Origin: Opisthocomus hoazin
Taxonomy: Eukaryota > Chordata > Aves > Opisthocomiformes > Opisthocomidae
Length of the DNA: 64,000 nucleotides
Direction: 5' to 3'
Assembly: GCF_030867145.1 (NCBI RefSeq)
Contig: NC_134434.1
Coordinates: forward strand, 2,914,001-2,978,000
A program made the position numbers and the translations under genes. How positions within the stretch are numbered: position 1 is the first letter of the stretch; the number at the start of each line of letters is the position of its first letter. This document shows positions 45,801 to 54,400 of the stretch, piece after piece. The notes under the pieces were generated by a model. It was given only the letters and a program-made list of their open reading frames with translations, was not told the origin of the DNA and made no database searches.

Positions 45801-47348
45801 ACCAGGCAGCCCCTCCAGCCAATGGATGCAAAAATCCAGTTCATAGGTGAGGAGACATCCAGATATGCTTCAGTCATCTATCCTGGGCATGATGGAAGCT
45901 GCTCTGAATGCACTTTTGGGACAGTTCATGAGGTTCGGGAGGATCCTTGGAGCCTGCAATGGGTCATGACATACAGCTCCCTGACAGCCTCCCCCTGCAG
46001 ACTGGTACCTGGTCCCAAGCATGGTGATCATGGTAAAAGTCCCACTTCTTTTGTAGAAGTCTTTTTGTCAAAGACTTTCAGAGCTCTGTACAAATTGTGT
46101 TTTAATTGATATTATGGCTTCATGGCTGTTTTCTGGTTGGAAAAGAATAGGACATCCATTCAGGCAACTGAGAATTGAGTATCAGCATCCTGGGGGGGGA
46201 GGAAGACGTTGTCAATCTTACTTTTTAATGTAGAAAAGCTTGGGAACACTTGCAGCTTTTGACCACCTTAGGTTCATGCAGTAGATTGCTGGCTGGAAGC
46301 TGCTGCCTGAGAGCCACCTTTTGCTTTCTTACAGAGCACGTGATGAAATTTCCTTTCTTTGGCTACAACATCTACTTTGTAGAGAGAGTCAGCGATAACA
46401 CAATCTCTGTGCCCTGTTTCTTTGGCGTGAATAAAGAAGAAATCATTGCAGTGCATGGCACTACCCAGGTATGCTAGATAATTCTTCTCTACAGTCCAGA
46501 GCCCTGCTGTCTGTCAGATGCTAACTTTGACTTGTAGAAGAACTTGTGCAGGAAGAGACTGTATTAACCCGTGTTACAGCCACTCTAATAACAGCCCTAA
46601 CCCAAAGCAAGTGACAAGAGTGGTAGAACTGTGTTCTTCTGTACGTCCAGTGATCATGCCAACAAGCATAGTCCACAGTAAAACTACATGAAGGTCACAT
46701 TCCTGTTTGACCCAATCTTACAGGAGTTCTAGTGCCACACTGGCAGCAGGCACTTGCCCTGTGTTCTGTACACACTGCCTTATGCCCCAGCTTTCCATAA
46801 GCTCTTGAGGTGAATCCTCCTTGGTGAAACTCAGATGCTTTATTTGTAAAGACTGCACCAGAGAGAGTTTTGTGGCTTTTCTCCTTACACAGGCGATCTC
46901 CTCTGTGATTCCACTGAAAGAGCTGCAGAGGATGCGAACCCTGCGGCCTGTCTCTGATGGTGGGCTTCCCGGCATCGAACTGAACTATGGCTCAGCTGCC
47001 AGCCCCAAGACGATGTGGCTGGAACTGTCACAGGTGAGATCGGCCTGGACCCGCAGCTTCCTCCTGGCAGTTCAGAAATTGCCCGTTGCTGCTGAGAGAC
47101 AGTGCTACTGCTCTCTTCTGTCCCAGAGGGGGATGGGGGCACTATGCCTCCCAGCCCCAAAGTGCAGCTTTGTCCCAGCACCTACCTGATATTTAATTAT
47201 GGAAAGTGATTTATGGGAATATTTTATTATGAGAAGTAGCCATTTTGGGGGCAGAGAATGCGACCGATACTGATTTGTGTTTTGACAGGCTAAAGAAATG
47301 TATCACACCATTGTGGTCATCCTGGATAAAACAGAGTTGCACCACTAA
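886..47348 (+). CDS. MYO15B: Unconventional myosin XVB (head partial and decayed, tail complete)
   Basis: The exons spell a class XV myosin: motor pieces at 0.9-7.3 kb, then MyTH4, FERM-like, SH3, MyTH4 and FERM domains to a TAA stop at 47346-47348. Class XV myosins work in actin-based protrusions. MYO15A is the stereocilia motor; MYO15B is its less understood paralogue, and the human gene was long treated as a transcribed pseudogene with a poor motor. I assign MYO15B rather than MYO15A because the gene converges tail-to-tail on RECQL5, as in human 17q25, and because the motor is decayed. The tail, 42 exons from 19994, has fully matching phases and 1663 open residues. Residue numbers in the domain entries count from the first codon at 19994. 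The P-loop part of the motor lies left of the window. Whether head and tail are still spliced together over the 12.6 kb between 7342 and 19994 cannot be told from sequence. Confidence 0.85.
1231..1406. repeat. 88-bp tandem duplication, two copies
   Basis: An 88-base block beginning ccatactcaaggagatccc is repeated directly at 1231 and 1319 with no difference seen by eye. It lies in an intron of the decayed motor. The identity suggests a recent duplication, or an assembly stutter. Confidence 0.85.
5530..6189 (-). mobile_element. Solo LTR of an avian endogenous retrovirus
   Basis: Read on the minus strand, the block begins TGTCCTGGTTTC and continues with a 'GGGATAGAGTTAA' stretch widely seen in avian ERV LTRs; it ends in ...CTACAACA. 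Length is about 660 bases, with no internal retroviral region attached, so it is a solo-LTR fossil. It lies in the intron just downstream of the motor exon at 5331-5407. Family assignment (ERVL- or ERVK-like) is uncertain and no clear target-site duplication was confirmed. Confidence 0.65.
7343..7719. other. Transition into GC-rich block, no gene seen
   Basis: Base composition shifts sharply to GC-rich within about 60 bases of the last motor exon, with a G-run near 7410. The 3' part, 7669-7710, matches 16780-16820 downstream of the QRICH2-like gene over about 42 bases. No exon was recognised here. Confidence 0.45.
7720..8110 (+). mobile_element. CR1 LINE, 3' end fragment (inside left flanking repeat)
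   Basis: Plus-strand CR1 3' end: the conserved 'ctgttcagc..gg..aagagaaggctg' coding region, 'agagggactttttccagag', 'gacaaggggtgatgg' and the terminal 'ggtcccttccaaccc..ccattctctgattctg'. It is 5'-truncated and non-coding. Confidence 0.8.
7720..8502 (+). repeat. Flanking direct repeat, left copy
   Basis: This ~0.78 kb segment recurs in the same orientation at 17813-18584, well over 90% identical by eye with a few small indels. The first ~390 bases are a CR1 3' end (FSLEKRRL-type coding, then the 'ggtcccttccaacccaaacc' tail). The remaining ~390 bases are non-CR1 sequence, so the match is a duplication and not two independent CR1 insertions. The two copies bracket the QRICH2-like gene. Confidence 0.85.
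8885..10085 (+). mobile_element. CR1 LINE, ~1.2 kb 3' portion with reverse-transcriptase remnant
   Basis: Shows the end of the CR1 reverse transcriptase ([23 protein letters not shown]-like; FADDTKL-like), then the typical C-terminal [14 protein letters not shown] and the 3' tail 'ccattctgtggttctgtgat'. The reading frames are interrupted, so it is an inactive, 5'-truncated copy. Its 3' end lies only ~240 bases upstream of the QRICH2-like start codon, so it abuts or forms part of that gene's promoter or 5' UTR region. Confidence 0.9.
10328..16370 (+). CDS. QRICH2: QRICH2/C16orf96-family (DUF4795) coiled-coil protein, complete
   Basis: Fifteen exons with matching phases: 10328-10531, 10683-10916, 11136-12738, 12878-12972, 13100-13185, 13333-13420, 13591-13794, 14061-14186, 14412-14486, 14691-14855, 14979-15100, 15306-15368, 15595-15696, 15887-16040, 16203-16370 (TGA). 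They sum to 3489 bases, a 1162-residue protein. The start has a strong context (gcagccATGg), and [14 protein letters not shown] follows as in the family N-terminus. Residues 69-146 are a heptad coiled coil and ~182-534 a 51-residue repeat. The C-terminal half carries family signatures: [79 protein letters not shown]2 is needed for sperm flagellum structure in mammals; a similar role here is inference. QRICH2 is preferred over C16orf96 because both QRICH2 and MYO15B map to human 17q25. The gene looks intact and lies in a block much richer in GC than MYO15B around it. Confidence 0.75.
10749..10895 (+). repeat. QRICH2: 21-bp coding minisatellite encoding perfect coiled-coil heptads
   Basis: Seven head-to-tail 21-base units in exon 2 of the QRICH2-like gene each encode one heptad of the type MEEQNRT, with V/M, N/I and Q/R variants. 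Unit length equals one coiled-coil heptad, so copy-number change lengthens the coil without breaking register. Confidence 0.9.
11241..12299 (+). repeat. QRICH2: 153-bp coding minisatellite (51-residue unit, ~6.9 copies)
   Basis: In exon 3, units start at 11241, 11394, 11547, 11700, 11853, 12006 and 12159, exactly 153 bases apart, with only scattered substitutions. Each encodes a hydrophilic 51-residue repeat running from [16 protein letters not shown] through [14 protein letters not shown]. The array begins 35 codons into the exon and ends where the sequence diverges to [12 protein letters not shown]. The unit is a multiple of three, so both strands stay open and produce long spurious antisense ORFs. 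It occupies the position of the low-complexity, repeat-rich region of mammalian QRICH2. Confidence 0.95.
16934..16939 (+). terminator. QRICH2: Candidate poly(A) signal of the QRICH2-like gene
   Basis: AATAAA about 560 bases after the stop codon, in a T/A-rich patch followed by T- and GT-rich sequence. It is the first good plus-strand signal after the gene. Confidence 0.5.
17460..18185 (+). mobile_element. CR1 LINE 3' portion, overlapping the right flanking repeat
   Basis: Plus-strand CR1 with a damaged reverse-transcriptase end ([18 protein letters not shown]) and the standard 3' end. From 17813 onward it is part of the duplicated segment. The 5' part (17460-17812) is present only here and not in the left copy, so the left copy is shorter at that side. 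Confidence 0.8.
17813..18584 (+). repeat. Flanking direct repeat, right copy
   Basis: Same orientation and content as 7720-8502. Homology ends at the 'ggttgccagagtc' stretch; beyond it only a short GTCACTCC-type patch recurs in the left copy, after about 27 extra bases there. The two copies lie about 10.1 kb apart. Confidence 0.85.
18713..19045 (-). mobile_element. CR1 LINE 3' end fragment
   Basis: Minus-strand CR1: on the plus strand it opens with 'agaatcacagaatggtttgg' and 'ggaagggacctta', then runs through the usual C-terminal coding remnant. It is 5'-truncated. Confidence 0.85.
19046..19993 (+). other. Upstream flank of the first intact MYO15B tail exon
   Basis: About 950 bases of moderate GC between a CR1 and the first tail exon. 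No IQ-motif or lever-arm exon was recognised here or elsewhere between 7342 and 19994. If the tail is an independent gene, its promoter should lie here or further upstream; no CpG island or clear TATA-type element was noticed. Confidence 0.35.
19994..21738 (+). CDS. MYO15B: MYO15B neck-tail junction exons
   Basis: Exon 19994-20071 encodes a basic helix ([12 protein letters not shown]) of the post-IQ type. Exon 21681-21738 encodes [16 protein letters not shown], a signature of class XV myosins just before the first MyTH4 domain. Splice sites are canonical (cag/gtaag; cag/gtgag) and phases match the next exon. These are residues 1-45 of the tail numbering. There is no good in-frame ATG near the start of the first exon, so either it is spliced from an upstream exon or a 5' exon was missed. 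Confidence 0.75.
23303..27367 (+). CDS. MYO15B: MYO15B first MyTH4 domain and following FERM-like region
   Basis: Exons 23303-23433, 23541-23636, 25462-25697, 25782-25960, 26669-26741 and 27164-27367, residues ~46-352. MyTH4 landmarks: [12 protein letters not shown] at the entry, [13 protein letters not shown], then [15 protein letters not shown] and [14 protein letters not shown]. The last three exons ([33 protein letters not shown]) form an F1-like ubiquitin-fold lobe, as in MYO15A. MyTH4 domains bind microtubules or partner proteins in MyTH4-FERM myosins. All sites are GT-AG and the frame is open. Confidence 0.85.
24350..24404. repeat. Short tandem repeat of an 'tttgagaattacatgtaatt' unit
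   Basis: Two close copies of a ~20-base AT-rich unit, overlapping an acatgt-type palindrome, in the intron before exon 25462. No function is suggested. Confidence 0.6.
27475..33290 (+). CDS. MYO15B: MYO15B low-complexity linker (Pro-, Met-, Gln- and Lys-rich)
   Basis: Exons 27475-27554, 27760-27857, 28037-28124, 29552-29662, 29850-29944, 30539-30778, 31222-31318, 31648-31812, 32106-32295, 32428-32518 and 33068-33290, residues ~352-844. Composition changes exon by exon: a Met/Pro-rich piece ([19 protein letters not shown]), a Gln-rich piece with a CAG run, Ala/Pro repeats, an acidic [14 protein letters not shown] patch, Lys/Glu-rich charge, and [16 protein letters not shown] at the end. [13 protein letters not shown] is a short conserved-looking helix. 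The region is likely disordered; proline runs suit SH3 or WW binding. Function is inferred from composition only. Confidence 0.8.
34844..38815 (+). CDS. MYO15B: MYO15B central FERM-like domain
   Basis: Exons 34844-34959, 36661-36720, 36956-37031, 37532-37650, 38097-38215 and 38674-38815, residues ~844-1055. Landmarks: [55 protein letters not shown] and [13 protein letters not shown], which match the class XV region between the linker and SH3. This region closes with a PH/F3-like fold in related myosins. Two minus-strand CR1 copies lie in the 34960-36660 intron. Confidence 0.8.
35331..35975 (-). mobile_element. CR1 LINE 3' portion in MYO15B intron
   Basis: Opens on the plus strand with 'cacagaatcatagaacagtt' and 'ggaaggaacctct', then the C-terminal coding remnant and the 'tctcttctccaggctg' stretch, ending near 35975. 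It is 5'-truncated. Confidence 0.85.
36045..36540 (-). mobile_element. Second CR1 LINE 3' portion in the same intron
   Basis: A separate minus-strand CR1 of a different subfamily (starting near 'cacagaatagtaggggttgg') lies right after the first, with ~70 bases between. Its subfamily resembles the plus-strand copy at 8885-10085 (same 'ttgtcctgtcactgggcacc' region). Confidence 0.85.
38952..39521 (+). CDS. MYO15B: MYO15B SH3 domain
   Basis: Exons 38952-39063 and 39367-39521, residues ~1055-1144. [21 protein letters not shown] gives the SH3 RT loop and first strands; [15 protein letters not shown] is the strand carrying the conserved Trp and the G-x-FP ending. The usual ALYDY motif is changed to ALRSY, so binding of classical PxxP ligands may be weakened. 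A basic, Ser-rich stretch follows. Confidence 0.8.
39804..42754 (+). CDS. MYO15B: MYO15B second MyTH4 domain
   Basis: Exons 39804-39916, 40033-40093, 40338-40410, 40783-40859, 41247-41323, 41896-42026 and 42660-42754, residues ~1144-1353. Landmarks: [63 protein letters not shown] and [20 protein letters not shown]. The length and order are those of a complete MyTH4 domain. Donors and acceptors are canonical with matching phases. Confidence 0.85.
43078..47348 (+). CDS. MYO15B: MYO15B C-terminal FERM domain and stop
   Basis: Exons 43078-43155, 43470-43578, 43933-44081, 44647-44774, 45713-45846, 46335-46468, 46893-47033 and 47289-47348, residues ~1353-1663. F1: [21 protein letters not shown]2: [14 protein letters not shown] and [12 protein letters not shown]3: [20 protein letters not shown] and [18 protein letters not shown]. 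The protein ends ...TELHH, without an evident PDZ-ligand motif such as MYO15A uses to bind whirlin. The intron after 43578 has a GC donor (G|GCAAGT) with a normal AG acceptor, and phase demands it. FERM domains bind membrane proteins and cargo. Confidence 0.88.
44226..44402 (+). mobile_element. CR1 LINE, short 3' end in MYO15B intron
   Basis: About 180 bases of plus-strand CR1 3' end with the 'ccttccaacccaaaccattc' tail, in the 44082-44646 intron. Confidence 0.85.
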
Positions 47349-50300
47349 AGCCCAAGAGGAGGAGAATGACAAAGCAAAACAGCACTGTGTTCCCTTCATT
47401 GAGCTCGTTCAGTGCCCTGTCTTCTGGAGAGGACTCTTCTGAAAGACATCCATGACCTCAGACAGCTGCTTTCTAAGACTGCCACCAGAGTTTTTATTGA
47501 TGGACTGGACCATAATCTCACCCTTTGTGACCTGCCATTCAACCCCCAAGTACTCTTCCTTAAAGGGATGGGTGCCCCAGCTAAACAAACCACAAGACAC
47601 CCTTTCCAAACCATTGCGTTCTCATAGCCTGTTCCAACACAGGGCAGCTGAACAGATGCAAGGAATTGCCTTCAAGCTATGCAGTGTGGGACTGTTCTTT
47701 TATTTTTTTGAATTAATTAACATGAGCAAAGACTGATGCTTGCTAGAGATTTGTGTATTGAAAGGCAAAGCTGAGGCTATGAAATGACTGCACTGGCTGC
47801 TGGTGTTTTCCATAGGCTGTTTTTTTCTCTGTATTGATATGCAAGAGGCCCTGTAGCAGGATTTGTGAAGCAGGAGCTTGTAGAAAGCATCTTAATTGCA
47901 AAGCAGATCAGTGTTAATATACAATTAACACATATGCTGGGGCACAGACTGAACTGCAATGGTAAGAAAGTTTATTGTTAATTAATTTCTCACTGCCATA
48001 ATTATATGCATATGTTTCCCTCTGCTATAAAGAAGTCAGTCATGTCCATGCAGCTGTCACACTTAAATGCTGGCTCCATGCCCATGGAGAAAGCACATTC
48101 AAATGGAACTTGTATTACAATAGAGGACAGTGTCCCGGGTTGTACAAAAATGCTTAACTTATTTTTTATTGCTACAGCAATAAAAAAGTACCTGCACTTT
48201 AGGAGATTGCAATAAAATAATCACATAGAGATATTTTGAAGCTATGACGACAGATACTGGTTTACATCTAACATGGGAAGACCAGCAAAGCTTGAGGAAA
48301 AGGTGGTCCCTGTCGGCTGGGAATGGGATAGGTCTGAGGGTGCTCAGTGCAAGCCATGATGCGCCGCTAGCTTCTCGCTGGTGAGCTGATGCCAGCAGTA
48401 ACTGCAGCACCTTCCCTGTCAGAACTTCCCTTCAAGTGCTACGCGCTGGCGCCTGTGAGGTCTTAGCTGAGGCATGTTCCACCCTCCTCCTTCAGCAGTG
48501 CTGTACCGAGGGTGATGGAATCAGCTAACCACAGCACTGACCAATGCTGCTATATTCCTTGTACAGCCCTATCCAGCTGGACATTAGGTCTGGGAATATT
48601 GAGTATACGAAGTCGTTTGGGATAGATGTAGGCAATCATTAATGCGAACAAAACAACAGACAAGGTGTTTCTGTCAAAAGAGAATGATGGAGCGTGACTT
48701 TGTGTAGCGAACTGAGAAAACTGCCCGGGACTGCCACGACTGTGAGCTGAGCAGGTAAAAGGGCAGTGCGGCAGGGGGAGAGCACGACCACTGAAAGGAA
48801 CAATGGCAGAGGATGACTGAGTCTGTGCACTAATTTACATGTGAAGCGAGAAAATTTGCACCAATCACCAAAGAGAATAATAATAATAATGAATATGCAT
48901 AAATAAAATAAATATGTATATTTTTATCTATATAAACCACATGGAAAAGGTATGAGCTATGCACGTTTGGTGGAATTATCCCCCATGCATCCAGTGCTGC
49001 AATAAAGAACGCCTGCCTTCTAACACTACATTGGTCTTATGAGGTTTTATTCCCAGATTTTCAGTGACAGTGCTACTGCAAGGCTAGGTGAAGCACTGCA
49101 GCGACATGGAAGAAAGGCATAAAGAAGATCTCTGAAGATTAACTTATCCTTATTCCCTTTCTCTGAGCTTTTGCTGCCTTACGTAGAAGCACAACTCCTC
49201 TGGTTAGAAATGTCCACATTGTGATAAAGCACTTTATCACACAACCCCATGCCTTAACCACCCCTTTCTGGAGCCCTCTGATTTAAAAGACAAACACAGC
49301 ATTTCTGAGAAGTTCACCGAGACAGCAGCTGAATTCTATAAGCACTGAACTCTGGAGAGATAACCCCTACTTAAGCAGCTGATGAAACAGGATTTTAGTG
49401 CGAAGGTAAAACAGAAGCCAGCAGGCAACAGCTGAAAAATACTTCTGTTGTGTAAAAAGCTTCTGGTAAAGCTCTTTGTCCTCCAGTGAGCAGAGCAAGC
49501 TGAAGATGAAAGTGACTTTTGAGCTAACGTTTCCAGGTTCTCCTTCTGGTTCTACCTGGAGAAGTCCTGCAGCTATAAGGAGTAGGACGAGTCTGCTGGC
49601 ACATGCTGCCCATCCATCTCATTTATAAATGCCTTGCATTTATTAGCTGTCTGTTAAGATAAGAAATGAGCTTTCATGTCTATGTGCAGAGTGATGGAGT
49701 CTTAATGTACCTTAGACCAGTCTGTATTGGAAAGAAAAAGCTTTCAGGAAGAGTCCACAGCTGCTATAACATTGTTTAATTGTCAGTTCCACACATACCC
49801 TTCAGTGCATTTTAGAAAAATACATCTGCTCAGTACAGTGATCCAAAAGCCTGTTTAATGGCCCCTCAGGCTGCAGATGCCTCTAGCAGCGCTAGGGCCT
49901 GAGGCCACCAGCCTCTACAGGCATGGAATAAAGGCAGAACACAACAAAAAACCCAACAGAAAGGACTTGTGCCAGGGAATCAGGTTATTGCAAGCCCACT
50001 GATACCCAAAGGTTTAGGTCCTTATATAAATATAGCAGCAGAGGCAGCACAGTGTCAATCTGAGGGCCACAGCAGTACCTTAACTAGTTGTAACAGCAGC
50101 ATTGCCCTCTGTATTGCAGACTGGGTGAGGCACAGGGAGAAAATATGGCTTTAGGGGTTACAAGCAAATGCTGGCAAAGTGTTGGCAACCTTGGTGCCAC
50201 TATTGGAGAGGTTAATACTGAAAGAGCATCACCGCTTAAGTTAAAGGGCAGGCAGAACTAGACAAAGTTTTAAAAAAAAAGTTCAGATTAAAAGAAAAAG

Positions 50301-50890
50301 AATCTGAGCTTCTCCACCTTCAGAAAGTAGGCATTGCCTGCATAGTAAAACCAAAATGCTCCCCTCCTGCCCTTCAGGGGAAAACATTCCATCCAGGAAC
50401 TCAAGCATCATTTTCATCACTGGCAGCCCTGAGCAAAGCACGTGAAGGCTTCTATTGGTAACACTGAAATAAGAACTAAGAGATGGGGGAGCGAGGGGAG
50501 GAGCCACCTAGGAAGCAAGATGCCATCCCAAAGCAGGGTCCCAGCTGGAAAGTCTAAGCCCTTCCCAGTCTGCTGCAGGGAGCAGAGGTTGGAGATGCTG
50601 CAGAACATCTGAGGCAGCAGTCACCAACCTACATAGCAGATGCAGACTTCACACCTCTTGGCAAGAGATACTAGAGGGCTCCAGCACCCTGGTTATTGCA
50701 GAAACTCTCCACAAGTTCGCAGAAATTGGTCCCTGGAAGCACGCGTCACTAAGGACAGAAGTGAGCAAAAATGCAGTGGAAAAAGATTAAGCCCACTTCT
50801 GCAGTTTCATGAAACCCTCCACGGCTGAGTTCTTCCAGATCCCCTGGTCCCACTGCTGGAGGAAGGAAGACAGCCAGCATGACGTGAGGA
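47349..50890. other. Intergenic/3' UTR region between converging MYO15B and RECQL5
   Basis: No coding exon is supported. Plus-strand AATAAA candidates for MYO15B lie near 48179, 48211 and 49001. Minus-strand candidates for RECQL5 (TTTATT on plus) lie near 47968 and 49639. The genes therefore end tail-to-tail and their 3' UTRs could overlap. There is an AT-rich aataataat stretch near 48880-48920. Confidence 0.5.
49001..49006 (+). terminator. MYO15B: Candidate distal poly(A) signal for MYO15B
   Basis: AATAAA in good context ('gctgcAATAAAgaacgcc') followed ~25-45 bases later by T/GT-rich sequence. It lies 1.65 kb after the stop. The two upstream AATAAA copies at about 48179 and 48211 are alternatives. 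Confidence 0.35.
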
Positions 50891-51396
50891 TCAGCTCTCT
50901 GAGCTCTGCAGGTCCTGCCAGTCTGTCTCGCTCTCACACCTGAGCCTTGTTTTGAAAAACTCCTTGATGAGTCTCTGTGCTTCTTCCTTCACTGCAAGAG
51001 AGGAAGCACCACCTTTGAGACAATACTTAAGACATCTACCCCCTCTAAACACATCAATCCATTTAGCATCAAAAGAACCCAAAATTCTTGGTGCCTTCCC
51101 CAGCTGCCAACTCACCAGTCTTGCAGGCAGGGGTCTGCTCCTCAGTCAGTAAGTGGGACAGGTGCCGAGCAAAGCCCTTAAACAGATCCTACAGAATTGG
51201 AGAAGATAAAGAGCAGAAAGCAGACATCTGTTACCTCACCAGACTGTTTCCACGTTCATCTTGCCCGTAGCACAGGCTGGCTGTAACACAAACCACTAGT
51301 AGATTTAGACTACAGGAGTGTTGCAAATGTGCAAATACACCTGACCCTGCAGTGCTGGAGAAGTACACACACGCACGCACACGCACACGCACACAG

Positions 51397-51428
<32 letters not shown>

Positions 51429-54400
51429 CCTTGCAGAACACGCCAAGCAAACTACAGCAGAACTGAACCCGATCCCTTGCTGCTCCACAGGTGGGAGTTC
51501 TTAAAAACTTCTCGGAGTTTAGTGTGCAAACATGAACAATCACAAACAAGTGTGGAACCAACACAATACTACTCTAAACTATGCACAAACCCTTTCTTGG
51601 GAGAGGTGAGTTGCTGCACTTAGAGTCACTAAAACAGCACATTCCAAGATGTGACTGGGAAATGAACTGTGCTATCCAGATCATCTTCCCCCTCCTATAG
51701 CCCCAGATCACTAGGGAGATGCAGTCTAGAGAGGATCTTGAGCTCTGCCCTACCTTGGAAGCAAATTTGCCACCCTTGTAGAACGGGGTCAAACATTTGA
51801 CAACGATGTCTGCTGTCTCTTTGAGGGATGTGCCTTTGGTCACTGGCTGTACCGTCTTGGTGGTTCCTTCTTTATCACACTGTGATAAGTTTGGATCAAA
51901 AGTCACCTTCTTCTTTGTCAGACCAACACTTCTGCCTTCTGGCTGAGACAGAATAGAAGATTTTGACACTGTCCGTAGCCGCTTGGTTGCAGGACTTTGC
52001 ACATCCTGGAGAGACAGGAGAGAAGAAAACCAAAACCACCAATTCCTGTGGCACCATTACACTTCCGAGCAGCCAACACCTTCTGAGAACATGAATCTTT
52101 GCAGCACCCTGCAGGCTCTCCCTATAGCGAGTACCACGCAGGAATCCATGTAACGCATTTTGCTGTGCAGACATAATACACTGTTTCCCACACAAAAGGA
52201 CTATGAGAAAAAACCCTTTAAGACTACCACATTTAGAAATATTCTATGCTCTTATTAGGGCAGCTAATTCTAGACCCCGTTCTATACAGGAAAAAGTGAC
52301 AGAAAAAGATTTCCCAGCATGTCTGCTGAGAATACACCTCCCAGGAAGAATCAGCCACTTCAGGAGTGCCACAGTCCTGCTCAATTTGAAAGAGCAAGGC
52401 AAAAACTGCACTGTTCAGTAAAGACAGCTACCGATGCCAAATGCAGAGCCAGAGGCTGAATGGCAAGGAAGGCTGTGAGCGTAATTCGCTTCCCAGTGGT
52501 CCTGTGCATCACTGGCCTGCGGTTGTTCCTTCAACTTGGGAAAGCCACTTGCTAATTATAGTTAGGTACAGATCTAGAGGGGGTGGAAAAGCTCATTCCA
52601 GGCAAGTCATCAGCAACGGTACAGTCACATGTGATGCAGAGAAGAGCAAACAAAGCAGAGCAGAGGGGAAGCTTTCCACTGCAGTCTGAGCTGCTGGCAC
52701 TGACCCAGGGGGTGTGTGGCAGGGGGACACCAGGAGTGCAACGCAACCACAGTTCTCCTCTCTGCTGCGATTGCAGCTGGGCCTTCCCCAGACAAATAAC
52801 ACCGTCAGGTGAAGTTCAGACCACGAGTGTCATTCCAAGAGAAACTTGGCGCAAGATGAGCAGAAGAAATAGAGGAAATTAGCACCTGTTAAAGTCTTAC
52901 CTCGTCTGATCCTGGTCGCTTCCCGCACTCACCTTCCCCAACAACAGTTAGCTCAGTTTCTGTGACATGTTCAGCAACACTACTGGGAAGAATGGAGAGA
53001 AAGCCAATTTTAATCATTCCACTGTGAAGATATTACTATATTCACCATCAGTGGCCACAAGACTCTCCATGGTAAAGCAAGTTCCCTCACCAGCTTAGAG
53101 ATCTAACACAGATTCCCAGTTTCCAGGACAAGGCTGGTAGGGCTTTATAGCTCATTAACAGGGCAACACAGGGAGCAAGAGACGTAGAGTTTTTACCTGG
53201 ATTTTACTCCAATTTCTTCCTGAAGGAGTTCAGGTTCAGCAGCCTGCTGCATCTTAAAATCCTCCCCTCTCTCAGTCAATGTTACTTCTGTCTCTCCCAG
53301 CTCTTCACTCTCCGCCTGGGACTGTCCAGTCACATCTTCTCCAGAGACACCTTTGTTTTCCTGAGGTGTTGGTTTCTCTTCACATATGCTTTGAGAAGAA
53401 ACCTGAGGTAGTGTGCTTGCAGAACAGCCATCATTCTTTGCTGAGCTGCGACTTTTGGCTTTAGACCCACCTTTGGGGAGGGATAAGAATTTGGAAATAT
53501 CCTGCGATTCTTTTTTAGCCGCTTCTGCGAGCATTTGCTGCTTCTTGCTAGGTTTGGTCTTCTTAGTAGGACTATCCCCAAGGACAGCTTTTATGTCTGG
53601 ACTGGGTTGCTGTCTCTTCTTTTCAGGAAGGAGTACTTCTACCCCAGCACTCTCACATATTGCTTTGGTTGTTATTTCTTTGTTCTGGAGAACAGGGCTT
53701 CTGGTGTCCAGTTCCAGACTGCAATTGTTGTTGCCTTGCCCACTTGGACAATCTACTTCTTTTTTGACAGGCTTTGTATCACTCTCCTCCTGGATCTTCA
53801 GCAGTTCTGAAGCTGTCTGGAACAAGCCAGGTTTCTTTGGAAATCCTGCTCCCACACGCTTGGGTTTGAACTAGGTAGAAAGGCAGAAGAAGAAATTTTG
53901 ATTATGAGAGCATTAAGGAAGCCCTGTGTGCAGAACAGCAGCTAACTTTCTGTACACAGCACACCAGTGTGTACAGCCATAAGGCGGGGAAGGCTCTAAA
54001 ACTGACTCATCATCACAACCATCAACTGAGACATCAGGGAAATGGACGAGGTTAAAGTCACAGGCCTGCAGTAAGGAAACAGGCAGCATCCTTGGTTAGA
54101 GCAAGACAAGCAAAACTTATCTGAGGTATGGCCTGCACATAGATTATATTCACTAATAGGAACTAGCATGACTAGTTAATCTCACTCCAAAAACAAAGGA
54201 CAGACAGGGAAAGCAACTGCAATTGAAATATACAGCTATGGGCACACAAAGGGCTTAAAATACAATAATGAAAAAGCAGATAGACACAGCACACCATTTC
54301 CTCCTTGTCTATCCCATCTGTACTCACTCACCGAGTAAACCTGGGATGCAGGGAGGAAGTCCTCTTCTGCTGGAGACCCAGATTTTGTTTCCAAGCTGCT

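Noticed and set aside
51231-51564. Cys/Val-rich minus-strand ORFs
   Set aside because: Products of the (CA)n microsatellite read in different frames.
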